The notes below the pieces were generated by a model. That model was not told the origin of the DNA. It did not search any database and saw only the letters and a program-made list of their open reading frames with translations. A DNA stretch of 64,000 nucleotides from Curtobacterium sp. VKM Ac-2865 (lineage in GTDB: Bacteria > Actinomycetota > Actinomycetes > Actinomycetales > Microbacteriaceae), in assembly GCF_015350905.1 (NCBI RefSeq), contig NZ_JADKRZ010000003.1:124001-188000 (forward strand). The letters run 5' to 3'. This document shows positions 7,534 to 15,547 of this stretch, one piece after another. Both the position numbers and the translations under genes were made by a program. Within the stretch, counting starts at the first letter, position 1. Every line of letters begins with the position of its first letter.

Positions 7534-8736
7534 TCAGCCTTCGCGCGCGATGACCACGACCGTCAGGTCGTCACCCGGGTCGTGCGTTCGGGCACGGGCA
7601 CGGACGCGCTCCAGGAAGGACGCGGTGTCCGTCGCCTTGCGGTAGAGCCCGCCGAGCCGCGAGAGCGACGCGAGCGTGGAGTCCCACAGCTCGAGCGCGC
7701 CGTCGCTGACCACGATGAGGGTGTCACCCGGCTCGAGCAGCAGGGATCCGCTGTTCCGGGGCAGCCCGACGGGGTGCAGCCCGAGCGGCAGGTCGAGCGA
7801 GCGGTGGATGGTCTCGGTGCCGTCGGCGTGCAGCTGCAGCACGAGGCCGTGTCCGGCGTCGACGAAGTCGAGGTGTCCGGTCGCCGGGTCGAGGCGTCCG
7901 TGGAAGAACGTGGCGAAGGACTCGGCGCGGCCGAGGTCGGGCGCGACCTGCCGCTCGAGCGCCGCGACGGCGACCGCGGGCTGTTCGTCGCCGCGGGCGA
8001 GGACGGCGCCGCGGATGCCCGCGCCGAGGAGTCCGGCCGACATGCCCTTGCCCATCACGTCGGAGACGGTCACCACGAGGGCGTCGCCGGACCGGTGCCA
8101 GTCGTGGAAGTCGCCGGAGACCACGCCGTGCGGGACGGACATGCCGTCGACGCGGTAGCCGGGCACGTCGACGGGGTCGGGCTCGAGTCCGGTGAGCACG
8201 GAGCGCAGGCGGTCCTCGTCGGCGCCGGCGGCGAGCTCGCGTTCGGCCCAGGTGCCGAGCTCCCGGAGCAGGGCGACGTCGTCGGGGCCCAGCGTGCGGG
8301 GCTGCTGGTCGATGAGGCACAGCGTGCCGACCTTGACGGCGTCGGAGCCGAGGCGCAGCGGGACGCCGGCGTAGAAGCGGACGTTCGGGTCGCCGGTCAC
8401 CATCGGCATGTCGCGGAAGCGGTCGTCGTCGAGCGCGTCGGGCACGAGCACGGCGCCCGGTTCAGTCATGGTCCGGCCACAGAAGGTGTCCCGCAGCGGG
8501 ATGGGACCGGTGAAGACCTCGTCGCTCTGCTGCGACTTGATGACGAGGTGGTCCTCGTTCGCGAGGTTGAGGAAGGAGCCGGAGACGCCGAAGGCCTCTC
8601 GTGCGATGCGGGTGATCCGCTCGAAGCGTTCCTCGGCCCCGCCCTGCACGACGTCGAGGGCGGCGAGGAGCGCAGCCCGCTTCGCTGCGTCCGGACGGGA
8701 CGTCGGTTGCACGCTCGTCCCGGTCCCGACTGTCAT
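7534..8736 (-). CDS. GAF-domain SpoIIE-type serine phosphatase
   Basis: A 400-residue soluble signalling protein. A GAF sensor domain (about 20-165, with DTFCGRTM and VRFYAGVPL) is followed by a PPM/SpoIIE phosphatase domain (about 190-398). Metal-binding acidic motifs are visible: VSGDFHDW, VSDVMGKGMSAGLL, VDAGHG, VSDGALELWD and the terminal DDLTVVVIAR. Such enzymes usually dephosphorylate anti-sigma-factor antagonists in partner-switching pathways. No anti-sigma or STAS gene is adjacent, so the partner is unknown. Start ATG 8736; a CCCCCAGTAGGCGGG motif lies 57 bp upstream. Confidence 0.9.
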   Translation of the reverse strand: MTVGTGTSVQPTSRPDAAKRAALLAALDVVQGGAEERFERITRIAREAFGVSGSFLNLANEDHLVIKSQQSDEVFTGPIPLRDTFCGRTMTEPGAVLVPDALDDDRFRDMPMVTGDPNVRFYAGVPLRLGSDAVKVGTLCLIDQQPRTLGPDDVALLRELGTWAERELAAGADEDRLRSVLTGLEPDPVDVPGYRVDGMSVPHGVVSGDFHDWHRSGDALVVTVSDVMGKGMSAGLLGAGIRGAVLARGDEQPAVAVAALERQVAPDLGRAESFATFFHGRLDPATGHLDFVDAGHGLVLQLHADGTETIHRSLDLPLGLHPVGLPRNSGSLLLEPGDTLIVVSDGALELWDSTLASLSRLGGLYRKATDTASFLERVRARARTHDPGDDLTVVVIAREG

Positions 8737-8843
8737 GCCTCCACGCTAGCGCGCCGATCGGACATCGCCTGTCCCCCCATCTGAGGACTCCTGCCCCCAG
8801 TAGGCGGGTCAACCGGGTCGGGTCACCGTCGTAGGCTTATCAC

Positions 8844-9164
8844 GTGATCCGTCGCTCTGCCACCGTGCTCGTCGTCGGCCTCGTGGCGGCGCTGACGTTG
8901 TCCGGCTGCGGCGCCCAGGACTCCACCGGCCGCATCACCGTCACGGTGTCGCAGAACGAGGCCGAGCACCAGTACCGGGTGGAGGTCCTCATCCCGAACG
9001 GGCGCACCGCCGCGCAGCAGCGCGCGTTCCCCGGCGACACCCTGCGCTTCGCGGGCATCGCCGTGGGGAAGGTGACGGTCCGTGCGAACGACCTCTGCAC
9101 CCAGACGGCGATGATCGAGAGCGGCAAGGTGACCGACGTCACGCTGACCTCGATCGGCTGCTGA
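8844..9164 (+). CDS. Small secreted lipoprotein
   Basis: A 106-residue protein with a classical lipoprotein signal: two Arg at 3-4, a hydrophobic core and the lipobox LSGC with Cys at 22. The mature part (about 85 residues) has two more cysteines (in NDLCTQ and the final Cys) that could form a disulfide, and a beta-rich pattern. Start GTG 8844. It is divergent from the phosphatase and convergent with the AraC gene. No family recognised; likely anchored to the outer face of the membrane. Confidence 0.8.
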   Translation: MIRRSATVLVVGLVAALTLSGCGAQDSTGRITVTVSQNEAEHQYRVEVLIPNGRTAAQQRAFPGDTLRFAGIAVGKVTVRANDLCTQTAMIESGKVTDVTLTSIGC

Positions 9165-9196
9165 GCCCGACGCCGCCGCTGCGTCGGCACCCCGGC

Positions 9197-10066
9197 TCAG
9201 TCGCGGTGGCTGCGGCCTGACCCGGCCCGGTCGACCGTCTCGTGCGGGCTCTCACCGAACCGGTCGCGGTAGCTCGCCGCGAACCGACCGAGGTGCATGA
9301 ACTGCCAGCGCCGTGCCGCGTCCTGCACGGTGACGACGCCGCGAGCCGGCCGCGCCTGGAGGTCCAGGTGCACACGGTCGAGTCGGACCTCGCGCAGGTA
9401 CCGCATCGGCGTGACGTCGAGTGTCCGCCGGAACAGGTCCTGGATGCCGCGCTCGCTGAGCCCGGCCGCCACGGCGATGTCCCCGACGGTGATGTCGTCC
9501 GCCGCCTGGTCGTGCACGAACCGGACGGCCCGCCGCAGCCGGTTCTCGACGTCCGCCCGCGAGCGCGTGAACGTCGACAGCACGACCTTCGCCACCCGGC
9601 GGTTCACGCCCTGGCGGTCGGCCTGGGGCAGGTCGGGGTCGAGGATCTGCGCGGTCACCTCGCGCAGCAGCGCCCGCAGCGGTTCGAGTCGGATGTCCGA
9701 GGCCTCGGGCTGCACGAACTCCCACGGTTCGCCCGCGGCGCCGTCGTCGGAGGTCCGAGCAGCCACGGCGTCGAGGAACGCCGGCGTGAGGTGCAGCAGC
9801 GTCATCCGGGTGGCGTCGGTGTCGAACGCGTAGGCGACCGGCGCGGAGAGCATCACCGGTCGGCCGGGTCCGACCTCCCACCGGTCGCCGGTGTCGGCAG
9901 TCACGACGGCGTGCCCGTCCGACAGCCAGAACAGCACGTGCGCGGGACGGGGTCCGATCGTGCCGGTCTGCGGTCCGTTCGTCCCGATCCGGTGCACGGA
10001 GACGTCGTCGTCACCGCCCGTGCGGTACTCGAAGGGCGTTCCCGCCGTGCCCTCGGTCTCCGTCAC
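9197..10066 (-). CDS. AraC-family transcriptional regulator
   Basis: A 289-residue regulator with an N-terminal cupin-like sensor half and a C-terminal AraC domain (about 180-275). Both helix-turn-helix segments are visible: DITVGDIAVAAGLSERGIQD and, further on, VQDAARRWQFMHLGRFAASY. The frame opens to ATG 10132, but that start lies inside a 28-bp palindrome. GTG 10066 (VTETEGTAG) is preferred because it leaves a clean divergent promoter region. It faces the VOC dioxygenase gene across 105 bp and is the obvious candidate regulator, although AraC proteins normally bind direct rather than inverted repeats. Confidence 0.85.
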   Translation of the reverse strand: MTETEGTAGTPFEYRTGGDDDVSVHRIGTNGPQTGTIGPRPAHVLFWLSDGHAVVTADTGDRWEVGPGRPVMLSAPVAYAFDTDATRMTLLHLTPAFLDAVAARTSDDGAAGEPWEFVQPEASDIRLEPLRALLREVTAQILDPDLPQADRQGVNRRVAKVVLSTFTRSRADVENRLRRAVRFVHDQAADDITVGDIAVAAGLSERGIQDLFRRTLDVTPMRYLREVRLDRVHLDLQARPARGVVTVQDAARRWQFMHLGRFAASYRDRFGESPHETVDRAGSGRSHRD

Positions 10067-10128
10067 GCGAGAACGGTACCGCGACGTGAGGGTCTGTCCA
10101 TGGTGGTCCACGCCCGCGCGTCGCGTCT

Positions 10129-10156
10129 CCATTTGGTTGACGCGTCAACCAAATGG
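10129..10156. promoter_or_regulatory. 28-bp perfect palindromic operator
   Basis: Left arm CCATTTGGTTGACG (10129-10142) and right arm CGTCAACCAAATGG (10143-10156) are exact complements. The site lies in the divergent promoter region between the AraC regulator and the dioxygenase, 15 bp before the dioxygenase start. The form is typical of MarR/TetR-type dimer operators. Confidence 0.85.
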
Positions 10157-10171
10157 ACGGAGACTGGAGCC

Positions 10172-11041
10172 ATGCAGACCCAGGACCTCCTCGCCGCCGA
10201 CACGGGCATGGGCGCCGTCACCCTCCGCGTGGCCGACCTCGACCGGATGATCGCCTACTACCGCGACGGCGTCCTGCTCACGCTCCTGTCGAACACCGGC
10301 GGCGTCGCCGTGCTCGGACGCGGCACCACGCCGGTCGTGGTGCTCGAGCACGCGCCGGAGCTGGCACATGCCGGAGCGCACGAGGCCGGCCTCTTCCACA
10401 CCGCCGTCCTGTTCGACACCCGCGCCGACCTGGCCGCGGCGCTGTACTCGGTCGCGACCAGGTACCCGCAGACGTTCACCGGCAGCGCGGACCACCTCGT
10501 CAGCAACGCCTTCTACTTCACCGACCCCGAGGGCAACGGCGTCGAGCTGTACTGGGACCGCGACCGCACGGAGTGGTCGTGGACGCACGGCATGGTCGAC
10601 ATGGACACGAAGTACGTCGACCCGAACGCGTTCCTGCAGGAGCACCTGACGTCGACCGGACTGTCCGACGCCGGAGCACGCCCGGCCCGGGTGGGACACG
10701 TGCACCTGTCCGTCGGTGACGTCGCGAGTGCGCGGGCGTTCTACGTCGACCAGCTCGGCTTCGCCACCACCGCGGGCTTCGGCGAGGCCCTGTTCGTCAG
10801 CGCCGGCGGCTACCACCACCACATGGCGATGAACACGTGGAACTCCCGCGGCGCCGGGCGCCGGCAACTCGCGCTCGGGCTGGGACTCGTGCGCATCGAG
10901 GTACCGGGCGTCGACGACCTGGGCGCGCTGACCGCCCGGATGCGGGACCACGGTGTGCAGACGGCCGACGACGGGCGCACGGTCGCGTTCGAGGACCCCT
11001 GGGCGAACCGCATCGAGGTCACGGCGCCCGGGCGCGGGTGA
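10172..11041 (+). CDS. VOC-family ring-cleavage dioxygenase (catechol 2,3-dioxygenase-like)
   Basis: A 289-residue protein with two vicinal-oxygen-chelate modules: about 12-130 (GMGAVTLRVADLDRMIAYYR to NGVELYWDRDR) and about 170-285 (RVGHVHLSVGDVASARAFY to NRIEVTAPG). Candidate metal ligands are the His in LFHTAV, the His in VGHVHLS and a Glu in the GNGVELYW or NRIEV block. Overall layout matches bacillus CatE-like catechol 2,3-dioxygenases; the substrate is not determinable. Start ATG 10172 follows GGAG. The palindrome at 10129-10156 would block its promoter when bound, fitting control by an aromatic or quinone sensor. Confidence 0.85.
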   Translation: MQTQDLLAADTGMGAVTLRVADLDRMIAYYRDGVLLTLLSNTGGVAVLGRGTTPVVVLEHAPELAHAGAHEAGLFHTAVLFDTRADLAAALYSVATRYPQTFTGSADHLVSNAFYFTDPEGNGVELYWDRDRTEWSWTHGMVDMDTKYVDPNAFLQEHLTSTGLSDAGARPARVGHVHLSVGDVASARAFYVDQLGFATTAGFGEALFVSAGGYHHHMAMNTWNSRGAGRRQLALGLGLVRIEVPGVDDLGALTARMRDHGVQTADDGRTVAFEDPWANRIEVTAPGRG

Positions 11042-11203
11042 CCCTGCTGCGCTGACGCGGGTGAGCTGCTCGGGTGCGCGGCTCGCACCGTGCGCGGTCC
11101 CTCAGCTGGTGCGGGGTTCTCCACGTGGTGCGGCGCTGGTCCGGCGCACGGAGTGCGCAACCTCGCACGGGAGGCTCGGCCCGCCTCCGGCTCGACGCTC
11201 ACC
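11042..11203. repeat. Short gap with GTGCG/GCAC-type repeats
   Basis: The gap between the convergent dioxygenase and permease genes contains GCACCGTGCGCGG, GTGCGGGGTT, GTGCGGCG and GAGTGCGCAACCTCGCACGG. These are the same kind of imperfect unit as in the gap after purC (compare about 7075-7110 and 7455-7500). A GAGGCTCGGCCC...GCCTCCGGCTCG dyad near 11170-11195 may end the operon transcript. Confidence 0.55.
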
Positions 11204-12310
11204 TCACCGGGTCCGGAAGTAGCGGTGCAGAGCCCGTTCCCGGACGAGGGTCACGCCGACGACGCCGCCCGCCACGGCTCCCAGGAACCCCAGCGTGCAC
11301 AGGACGACCGCGTGGACCACGATGGGCCACGCATCGGCGTCCGGCAGCCCACGCACCAGGACGACTGACGCTGCCACGGCCAGTGCGGCACCGACGGACG
11401 CCCACGCTCCGTGCTGGATCCCGATGCCCAGCGCCTGCGCGCCGATGGTCACCCCGACGTGCCGGTCGGATGCGGTCGACAGTCGTCGACGGATGACTGC
11501 ACCGATGCCCACCACCAGGCCGATGCCGAGCACCACGGCCTCGGTTGCCCCGCTCGGTGGCGGTGCCGTCGGCGTGAACGTGGTGCCGGACCGCGGGTTG
11601 AGCTGCCCGAGGGTCGATCGGGCATCGTCCTCGGCACCGGTCGACGGCAGCAGGGTCCGTCGGAGTCCCGCGAGTGCGGTGTCGTCCTCGGGCCAGATCG
11701 TCGCCCAGCAGGCGTCGAACGGGGTGCCGTCGTCGATCGCGGGGGCGAGCACCGCGTACGCCAGGTCCGGGTCGCGGCCGTCGTCCGGCCAGGCATACAC
11801 ACCGGCTACCGGCACCGTGCCCTGGGCAGCCTCGATGCGCTGGCCGGGCTCGACGCCGAGCGTGTCCGCGACCTCGGCCGAGGCCACGACGCCGGACCCA
11901 CCGACGACGCCCTCGACGCCGACCACGGCAGCGAATCCGCCCGAGACCTCGTAGGTCGGGACGGACGTACCCGGCAGTGCTGCGACGACCAGCCCGTCCT
12001 CGACCCGACGCACCGCCCCGGACGCGAGGACGGACCCATCGTCGGCGAGCGCTGCGCAGGCGGTGCCGTCGATCCGCCCGTCGGCGGTGAAGACCTGTGT
12101 CGCCGCGCCGGACGTGACGAACCTTGCGGCGGCGCGGACGTCCTCCGCGGTCGACGCCGTGCGCAGTCCGACGACCCCGGCGAGGAGCACCGCGAGGACG
12201 AGCGCGCACGTCACGGCGGCTCCGGCCCCCGTCGCGAGGTCCCGCCAGGCTTCGCGGACCACCTCCGCCGTGCGCATCCGACTCCGCCGTGACACCTGCC
12301 GATCGGTCAC
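11204..12310 (-). CDS. ABC transporter permease, FtsX/MacB-like layout
   Basis: A 368-residue membrane protein, last gene of a six-gene operon. One N-terminal helix (about 28-48) is followed by a large extracytoplasmic domain (about 50-260, with VVASAEVADTLGVEPG resembling MacB-type periplasmic domains). Three C-terminal hydrophobic segments then follow (about 262-282, 308-328 and 335-358). This is the one-plus-three helix plan of FtsX-like permeases. It starts with GTG 12310, overlapping the ATPase stop as GTGA. With the ATPase and the peptidoglycan-binding partner it would form a MacAB-like complex acting on the operon's secreted products. Confidence 0.8.
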   Translation of the reverse strand: MTDRQVSRRSRMRTAEVVREAWRDLATGAGAAVTCALVLAVLLAGVVGLRTASTAEDVRAAARFVTSGAATQVFTADGRIDGTACAALADDGSVLASGAVRRVEDGLVVAALPGTSVPTYEVSGGFAAVVGVEGVVGGSGVVASAEVADTLGVEPGQRIEAAQGTVPVAGVYAWPDDGRDPDLAYAVLAPAIDDGTPFDACWATIWPEDDTALAGLRRTLLPSTGAEDDARSTLGQLNPRSGTTFTPTAPPPSGATEAVVLGIGLVVGIGAVIRRRLSTASDRHVGVTIGAQALGIGIQHGAWASVGAALAVAASVVLVRGLPDADAWPIVVHAVVLCTLGFLGAVAGGVVGVTLVRERALHRYFRTR

Positions 12311-12903
12311 CGGAACTGCCCCAGGTCGAGGACGTCCCCGCAGGCGGCGCGGGTGGCGTCGTCATGGGTCGCGACGACGACCGTGGTGCCCGTTGCCGCG
12401 AGCTCCCCGATGGCGTCGTTCACCTCGGCAGCGGTCGCCCGGTCGAGCTGCGCCGTCGGTTCGTCGACCAGCATCAGCGTCGGAGCGGACACCACACCAC
12501 GTGCGAGCATGAGCCGCTGCGCCTCCCCGCCGGAGAGCTCCCGGAACCGCGCCGACGCCCGTCGCGCCAGGCCGAAGCGCTCGAGGACCTCCGTGGCTCG
12601 GTCGTCCGCTGCGCGACGGGTCAGCCCCCGCGCGAGCAACGGCAGCGACACGTGGTCCAGAGCCGACCGACGGGCGACGCCGTGCGGGTTCTGGAACACC
12701 CACAGCACCTCGGCACCGGTCGGCAGCTCCACGGTTCCGGCCGTCGGCACCAGCATCCGGGCGAGGACCGCGAGCAGGGTCGACTTGCCCGCCCCACTCG
12801 GCCCCACCAGCGCCGTCACCGATCCCTCCTCGAAGACCCACTCGACGTCACGGAACAGCTCCGTGCCGCCAGGCCAGCGGTGCCCGACCGCGTGGAGCGT
12901 CAC
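12307..12903 (-). CDS. ABC transporter ATP-binding protein
   Basis: A 198-residue nucleotide-binding subunit. Walker A GPSGAGKST at 34-42, Q-loop Gln 71, signature LSGGE at 123-127, Walker B LMLVDE at 143-148 and the H-loop His in VATHDD are all present, so it should be active. It is short for the family and lacks a C-terminal extension, as in the LolD/MacB group. Start GTG 12903 overlaps the upstream stop as GTGA; GTG 12909 is an in-frame alternative. A longer open frame upstream is antisense noise. Confidence 0.93.
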   Translation of the reverse strand: MTLHAVGHRWPGGTELFRDVEWVFEEGSVTALVGPSGAGKSTLLAVLARMLVPTAGTVELPTGAEVLWVFQNPHGVARRSALDHVSLPLLARGLTRRAADDRATEVLERFGLARRASARFRELSGGEAQRLMLARGVVSAPTLMLVDEPTAQLDRATAAEVNDAIGELAATGTTVVVATHDDATRAACGDVLDLGQFR

Positions 12904-13955
12904 CGGCACGATTGCCCACGCTCCGGCGTCGCGCGGACTCGGTCCAGGGTGTCGCCTGAGTCGAGCCGCACGAAGGACTGCCCGAGCTCCGACCCGACCA
13001 CCTCGACGAGGAGCGGCTGCCCCTCGGCCGGTTGGACGCATGCATGGTCGTCGCGCACGTCCCACAGCGCCGTCGGCGGGACGACCCGGACCTCGAGCGG
13101 GTCCCGCAGCGACCACGACCCGGACAGGCTCGGTACACCGTCGGCCGACGCAACCGTGGCGGCGTACTCCGGCAGCGCCCCGATGGCAGCGAGGTCGGAC
13201 TGCCCGGTGACGACTCCGCGCTCGTCGACGTCGGCCTGTACCTGCCCGAGGAGGACTCGGCGAGCACCTGCCACGGCGTCACCCGGGAGCTGCTCGACTC
13301 TGGCGCTCCGCAGCTCGGCGGGCAGTTCCACCAGCACCCCGTCAGCACCGACCGGAGCCCCGACGACCGCGGTGCACGTCCTGACCGTGGTCTCGGCGGA
13401 GGGGATCCACGCGAACGCCGACCGCTCGATCGTGTCGTCGGTCACGTCGTCGCGCGTGAAGCCGTGCGCGAGGAGGAAGCTCTGCGCGGCTCGCAGTGTC
13501 CGCGCGCCGACGATCCCGTCGACCGTGACCGGCACCCCGAGTCGCGCGAGCTCCTGCTGCAGCCCGCGGACGTCATCCCCGCGGTCGTCGACAGCGAGGT
13601 CGCGGTACAGCGGGGTCCCCGTCGCCATGGCGATCACCGGGCGGTCGTCCACCCGGGCGATCGCAACACCGCTCCGCAGGACCCCGCCCGTCGTGCACGA
13701 CGACGCCGTGACCGTCCCCAAGCGTGTCGTGACGACCGCGCGAGGCGCACCGGTGTCGAGCGCCAGCTGCACCTGGTGCTCGTCGGCGTCCGACCGTTGC
13801 GTCACGGCAACGTTGGCAGCCGGGGTCGCGGTCGCGAGGGCCGCCGGTGGGTCGACCGGGAGCGCCACGACGACGCCCATGGCCGCTGCCGCCGCGACGA
13901 GCAGGCTGCCGAGAGCGATGAGCGGCCCAGAGACGGCACCCCTCCCCCGGCTCAT
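12900..13955 (-). CDS. Membrane-anchored peptidoglycan-binding protein, MacA-like partner
   Basis: A 351-residue protein. A single N-terminal membrane helix (about 9-33) is followed by an extracytoplasmic part carrying a PG_binding_1 motif at about 125-165 (RGDDVRGLQQELARLG, then VDGIVGARTLRAAQ). The C-terminal 150 residues are beta-rich. Similar proteins adjoin MacB-type ABC genes in many actinobacteria, where they are thought to play the adaptor role of MacA/HlyD while docking to the cell wall. Start ATG 13955 overlaps the upstream lipoprotein stop as ATGA. Role in this operon is inferred from position. Confidence 0.82.
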   Translation of the reverse strand: MSRGRGAVSGPLIALGSLLVAAAAAMGVVVALPVDPPAALATATPAANVAVTQRSDADEHQVQLALDTGAPRAVVTTRLGTVTASSCTTGGVLRSGVAIARVDDRPVIAMATGTPLYRDLAVDDRGDDVRGLQQELARLGVPVTVDGIVGARTLRAAQSFLLAHGFTRDDVTDDTIERSAFAWIPSAETTVRTCTAVVGAPVGADGVLVELPAELRSARVEQLPGDAVAGARRVLLGQVQADVDERGVVTGQSDLAAIGALPEYAATVASADGVPSLSGSWSLRDPLEVRVVPPTALWDVRDDHACVQPAEGQPLLVEVVGSELGQSFVRLDSGDTLDRVRATPERGQSCR

Positions 13956-14536
13956 CCGTCCCGCCAGAGTCCGAGCGGATCGAGCCGGCACTGGATCGCT
14001 TCAGCCGCCCACTCGTCGTACGAGTACTTCCCGGTCTCGTCCTCCGACCGCCATTTCCGCTCCGTGTAGTCCTCGCCGACCAGTCCCGCCGCATGGAGGC
14101 ACTTCACGGTGATCGTGGCGTCGTCCTGCTTCTGCGGGTTCCGCCGCACCTGGTTGTGGAGGTACGAGACGTCGTGGTCGAAGCGCGCCGAGCACGACCG
14201 CAAGAACCCGCTCACCGTGTCGATGCTCTCGATCTGACCATGCAGTGGATCTGCTTCGGCGGTGCCGTCATCCGCCTGCTCGTACCGGTACCCGTGGTCG
14301 CGCATGCATGCGCTTGTCCGTTGCTGAGCGTCCGCCCGCTCCGCGGCGGTGATCACACCGTCCTCGAGTATCCGGTCCTGGTAGGGGCTGCCGACAGCGT
14401 CAGCGAACTCCTGCGCCCACGGGCCTGCGGCTTCGAACCCCGTGGTCGACCGTGCTGATGGTTCCTCCTGCGCGCAGCCAGTCCCCAGAAGTGAGACCGC
14501 GAGCAGCACTGCCGCAGCACAGCCTTGCCGGCTCAT
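13952..14536 (-). CDS. Lipoprotein, second of a tandem paralogous pair
   Basis: A 194-residue predicted lipoprotein: MSRQGCAAAVLLAVSLLGTG with the lipobox Cys at 21. The mature part shares with its neighbour at 14533-15159 the blocks GPWA-(E/D)F-DA, ITV-CL-AG-VG, YTERKW-SE and the identical ending DPLGLWRD. Four or so cysteines are conserved between the two. Start ATG 14536 overlaps the upstream stop as ATGA, and its own stop overlaps the next start. I recognise no named family. In this operon it may bind or protect against the secreted peptide, which is inference. Confidence 0.8.
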   Translation of the reverse strand: MSRQGCAAAVLLAVSLLGTGCAQEEPSARSTTGFEAAGPWAQEFADAVGSPYQDRILEDGVITAAERADAQQRTSACMRDHGYRYEQADDGTAEADPLHGQIESIDTVSGFLRSCSARFDHDVSYLHNQVRRNPQKQDDATITVKCLHAAGLVGEDYTERKWRSEDETGKYSYDEWAAEAIQCRLDPLGLWRDG

Positions 14537-15159
14537 CGGTCCCGCCAGAGTCCGAGCGGATCGAGGTCGCACTGCTGGGCGCGCGGGTCGGAGTCGTTGA
14601 ACGAGAAGACTCCGCTGTCGTACTCGGACTGCCACTTCCGTTCTGTGTAGGCCTTGCCGACGATGCCAGCCTTGCGGAGACAGGCGACGGTGATCTTCGC
14701 CTCGTCCTGCTTCTCCGGGTTGCGCCGTGTCTCTTGGAAGAGCATGGTCACGTACTCGTCGTACCGCTTCTCGCAGGCTTCGAGCACCGCGTTCGTCCGG
14801 GTCATGTCATTGCTCGGCGATGCGCCGCGCAGACTGCCGATCTCGAAACCGCCATCGGCGCTGTAGGTGATCGTGTAACCGAAGTCTTCAAGACACCGAC
14901 TGATGCGGTCGTGGGCATCCTCGACCTCGGCAGTCGTGACCTGCCCATCGGAGAGGATGCCCGCTTCGTAGTCAGAGACACCATGTGCGAGCGCGTCCCG
15001 GAAGTCCTCGGCCCAGGGCCCTGCATGCTCCAACGAGGCGTCGTCAGTGCTCCTGGCCGCATTCGAGCTCTTGTCAGCGGAGCAACCCGCGAGCAGCAGC
15101 GAGACCACGGCCGCGGCTGCGAGGACCGCCTCGGCGCGGCAGTGCTCCCGACGCCGCAT
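14533..15159 (-). CDS. Lipoprotein, first of a tandem paralogous pair
   Basis: A 208-residue predicted lipoprotein with signal core AEAVLAAAAVVSLLLAGC and lipobox LAGC (Cys at about 26). The mature domain begins with a Ser/Asp-rich linker, then GPWAEDFRDALAHG. It contains several cysteines (SRCLEDFGY, LEACEKRY, VACLRKAG, QQCDLDPLG) that match positions in the paralogue downstream. It starts at ATG 15159, immediately after the TAG of the secreted peptide gene (no spacer), with AGG of the ribosome site inside the peptide gene. Unknown family. Confidence 0.8.
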   Translation of the reverse strand: MRRREHCRAEAVLAAAAVVSLLLAGCSADKSSNAARSTDDASLEHAGPWAEDFRDALAHGVSDYEAGILSDGQVTTAEVEDAHDRISRCLEDFGYTITYSADGGFEIGSLRGASPSNDMTRTNAVLEACEKRYDEYVTMLFQETRRNPEKQDEAKITVACLRKAGIVGKAYTERKWQSEYDSGVFSFNDSDPRAQQCDLDPLGLWRDR

Positions 15160-15438
15160 CTACCTGGCCGTCATCCCGTAGGAGACGACGTTCGCCCAGC
15201 AGGCATTCTGCTGCGACCACTTCCCCTTGCCGACCCAGGCGCCGTACTTGGCGTTGGAGTTCTTGATGGCGTCCCAGTGGCGCGCGGACGAGCAGGTGTT
15301 GTTCTTCCCCTTCCAGATGCTGACTGACCCGTAGCACGCCGCGGCCTTCGCCTCCGGCGCCTTCGCGATGTCCAGCGCGATGCCACCACTGACGACCGTG
15401 CCGATGACGGCTGCTCCGAGCACGAACTTCGAGATCAT
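15160..15438 (-). CDS. Secreted 59-residue-class peptide, bacteriocin-like
   Basis: A 92-residue precursor with a Sec signal (MISKFVLGAAVIGTVVSGG...) and a cleavage-like AKA at 30-32. The mature part is about 59 residues, basic, Trp-, Lys- and Asn-rich, with three cysteines (about 35, 49 and 80) and the motif KYGAWVGKGKWSQQ. The size, the Sec leader, the Trp/Gly/Lys pattern and the linked ABC genes recall the lactococcin-972 family, but I cannot confirm homology. A strong ribosome site (GGAGGAA, 6 bp before ATG 15438) heads the operon. It could instead be a signal or wall-modifying peptide. Confidence 0.75.
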   Translation of the reverse strand: MISKFVLGAAVIGTVVSGGIALDIAKAPEAKAAACYGSVSIWKGKNNTCSSARHWDAIKNSNAKYGAWVGKGKWSQQNACWANVVSYGMTAR

Positions 15439-15479
15439 GGTTCTTCCTCCCCGTTGTTGTCCACGAACCCCTCGTGGTG

Positions 15480-15515
15480 ATCGGTAACGTATTACCGGTC
15501 AGCACGTCAGCGCAA
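15480..15515 (-). promoter_or_regulatory. Probable promoter region of the six-gene operon
   Basis: On the minus strand TTGCGC (15510-15515) precedes TACGTT by 18 bp. The -10 side lies inside a small dyad, CGGTAA-CGTA-TTACCG, read on the plus strand at about 15482-15497. The dyad could be an operator. Weak evidence, based on pattern and position only. Confidence 0.35.
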
Positions 15516-15547
15516 CCCCTCGCAGCAGCCCCGTGCAGGATGGACGG

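Noticed and set aside
10067..10132. Longer AraC-family start at ATG 10132
   Set aside because: It would put the start codon inside the 28-bp palindrome and add 22 unconserved-looking residues; GTG 10066 is more plausible.
15160..15438. Lanthipeptide or other post-translationally modified peptide precursor
   Set aside because: No modification enzyme gene is nearby and the leader is a standard Sec signal rather than a RiPP leader.
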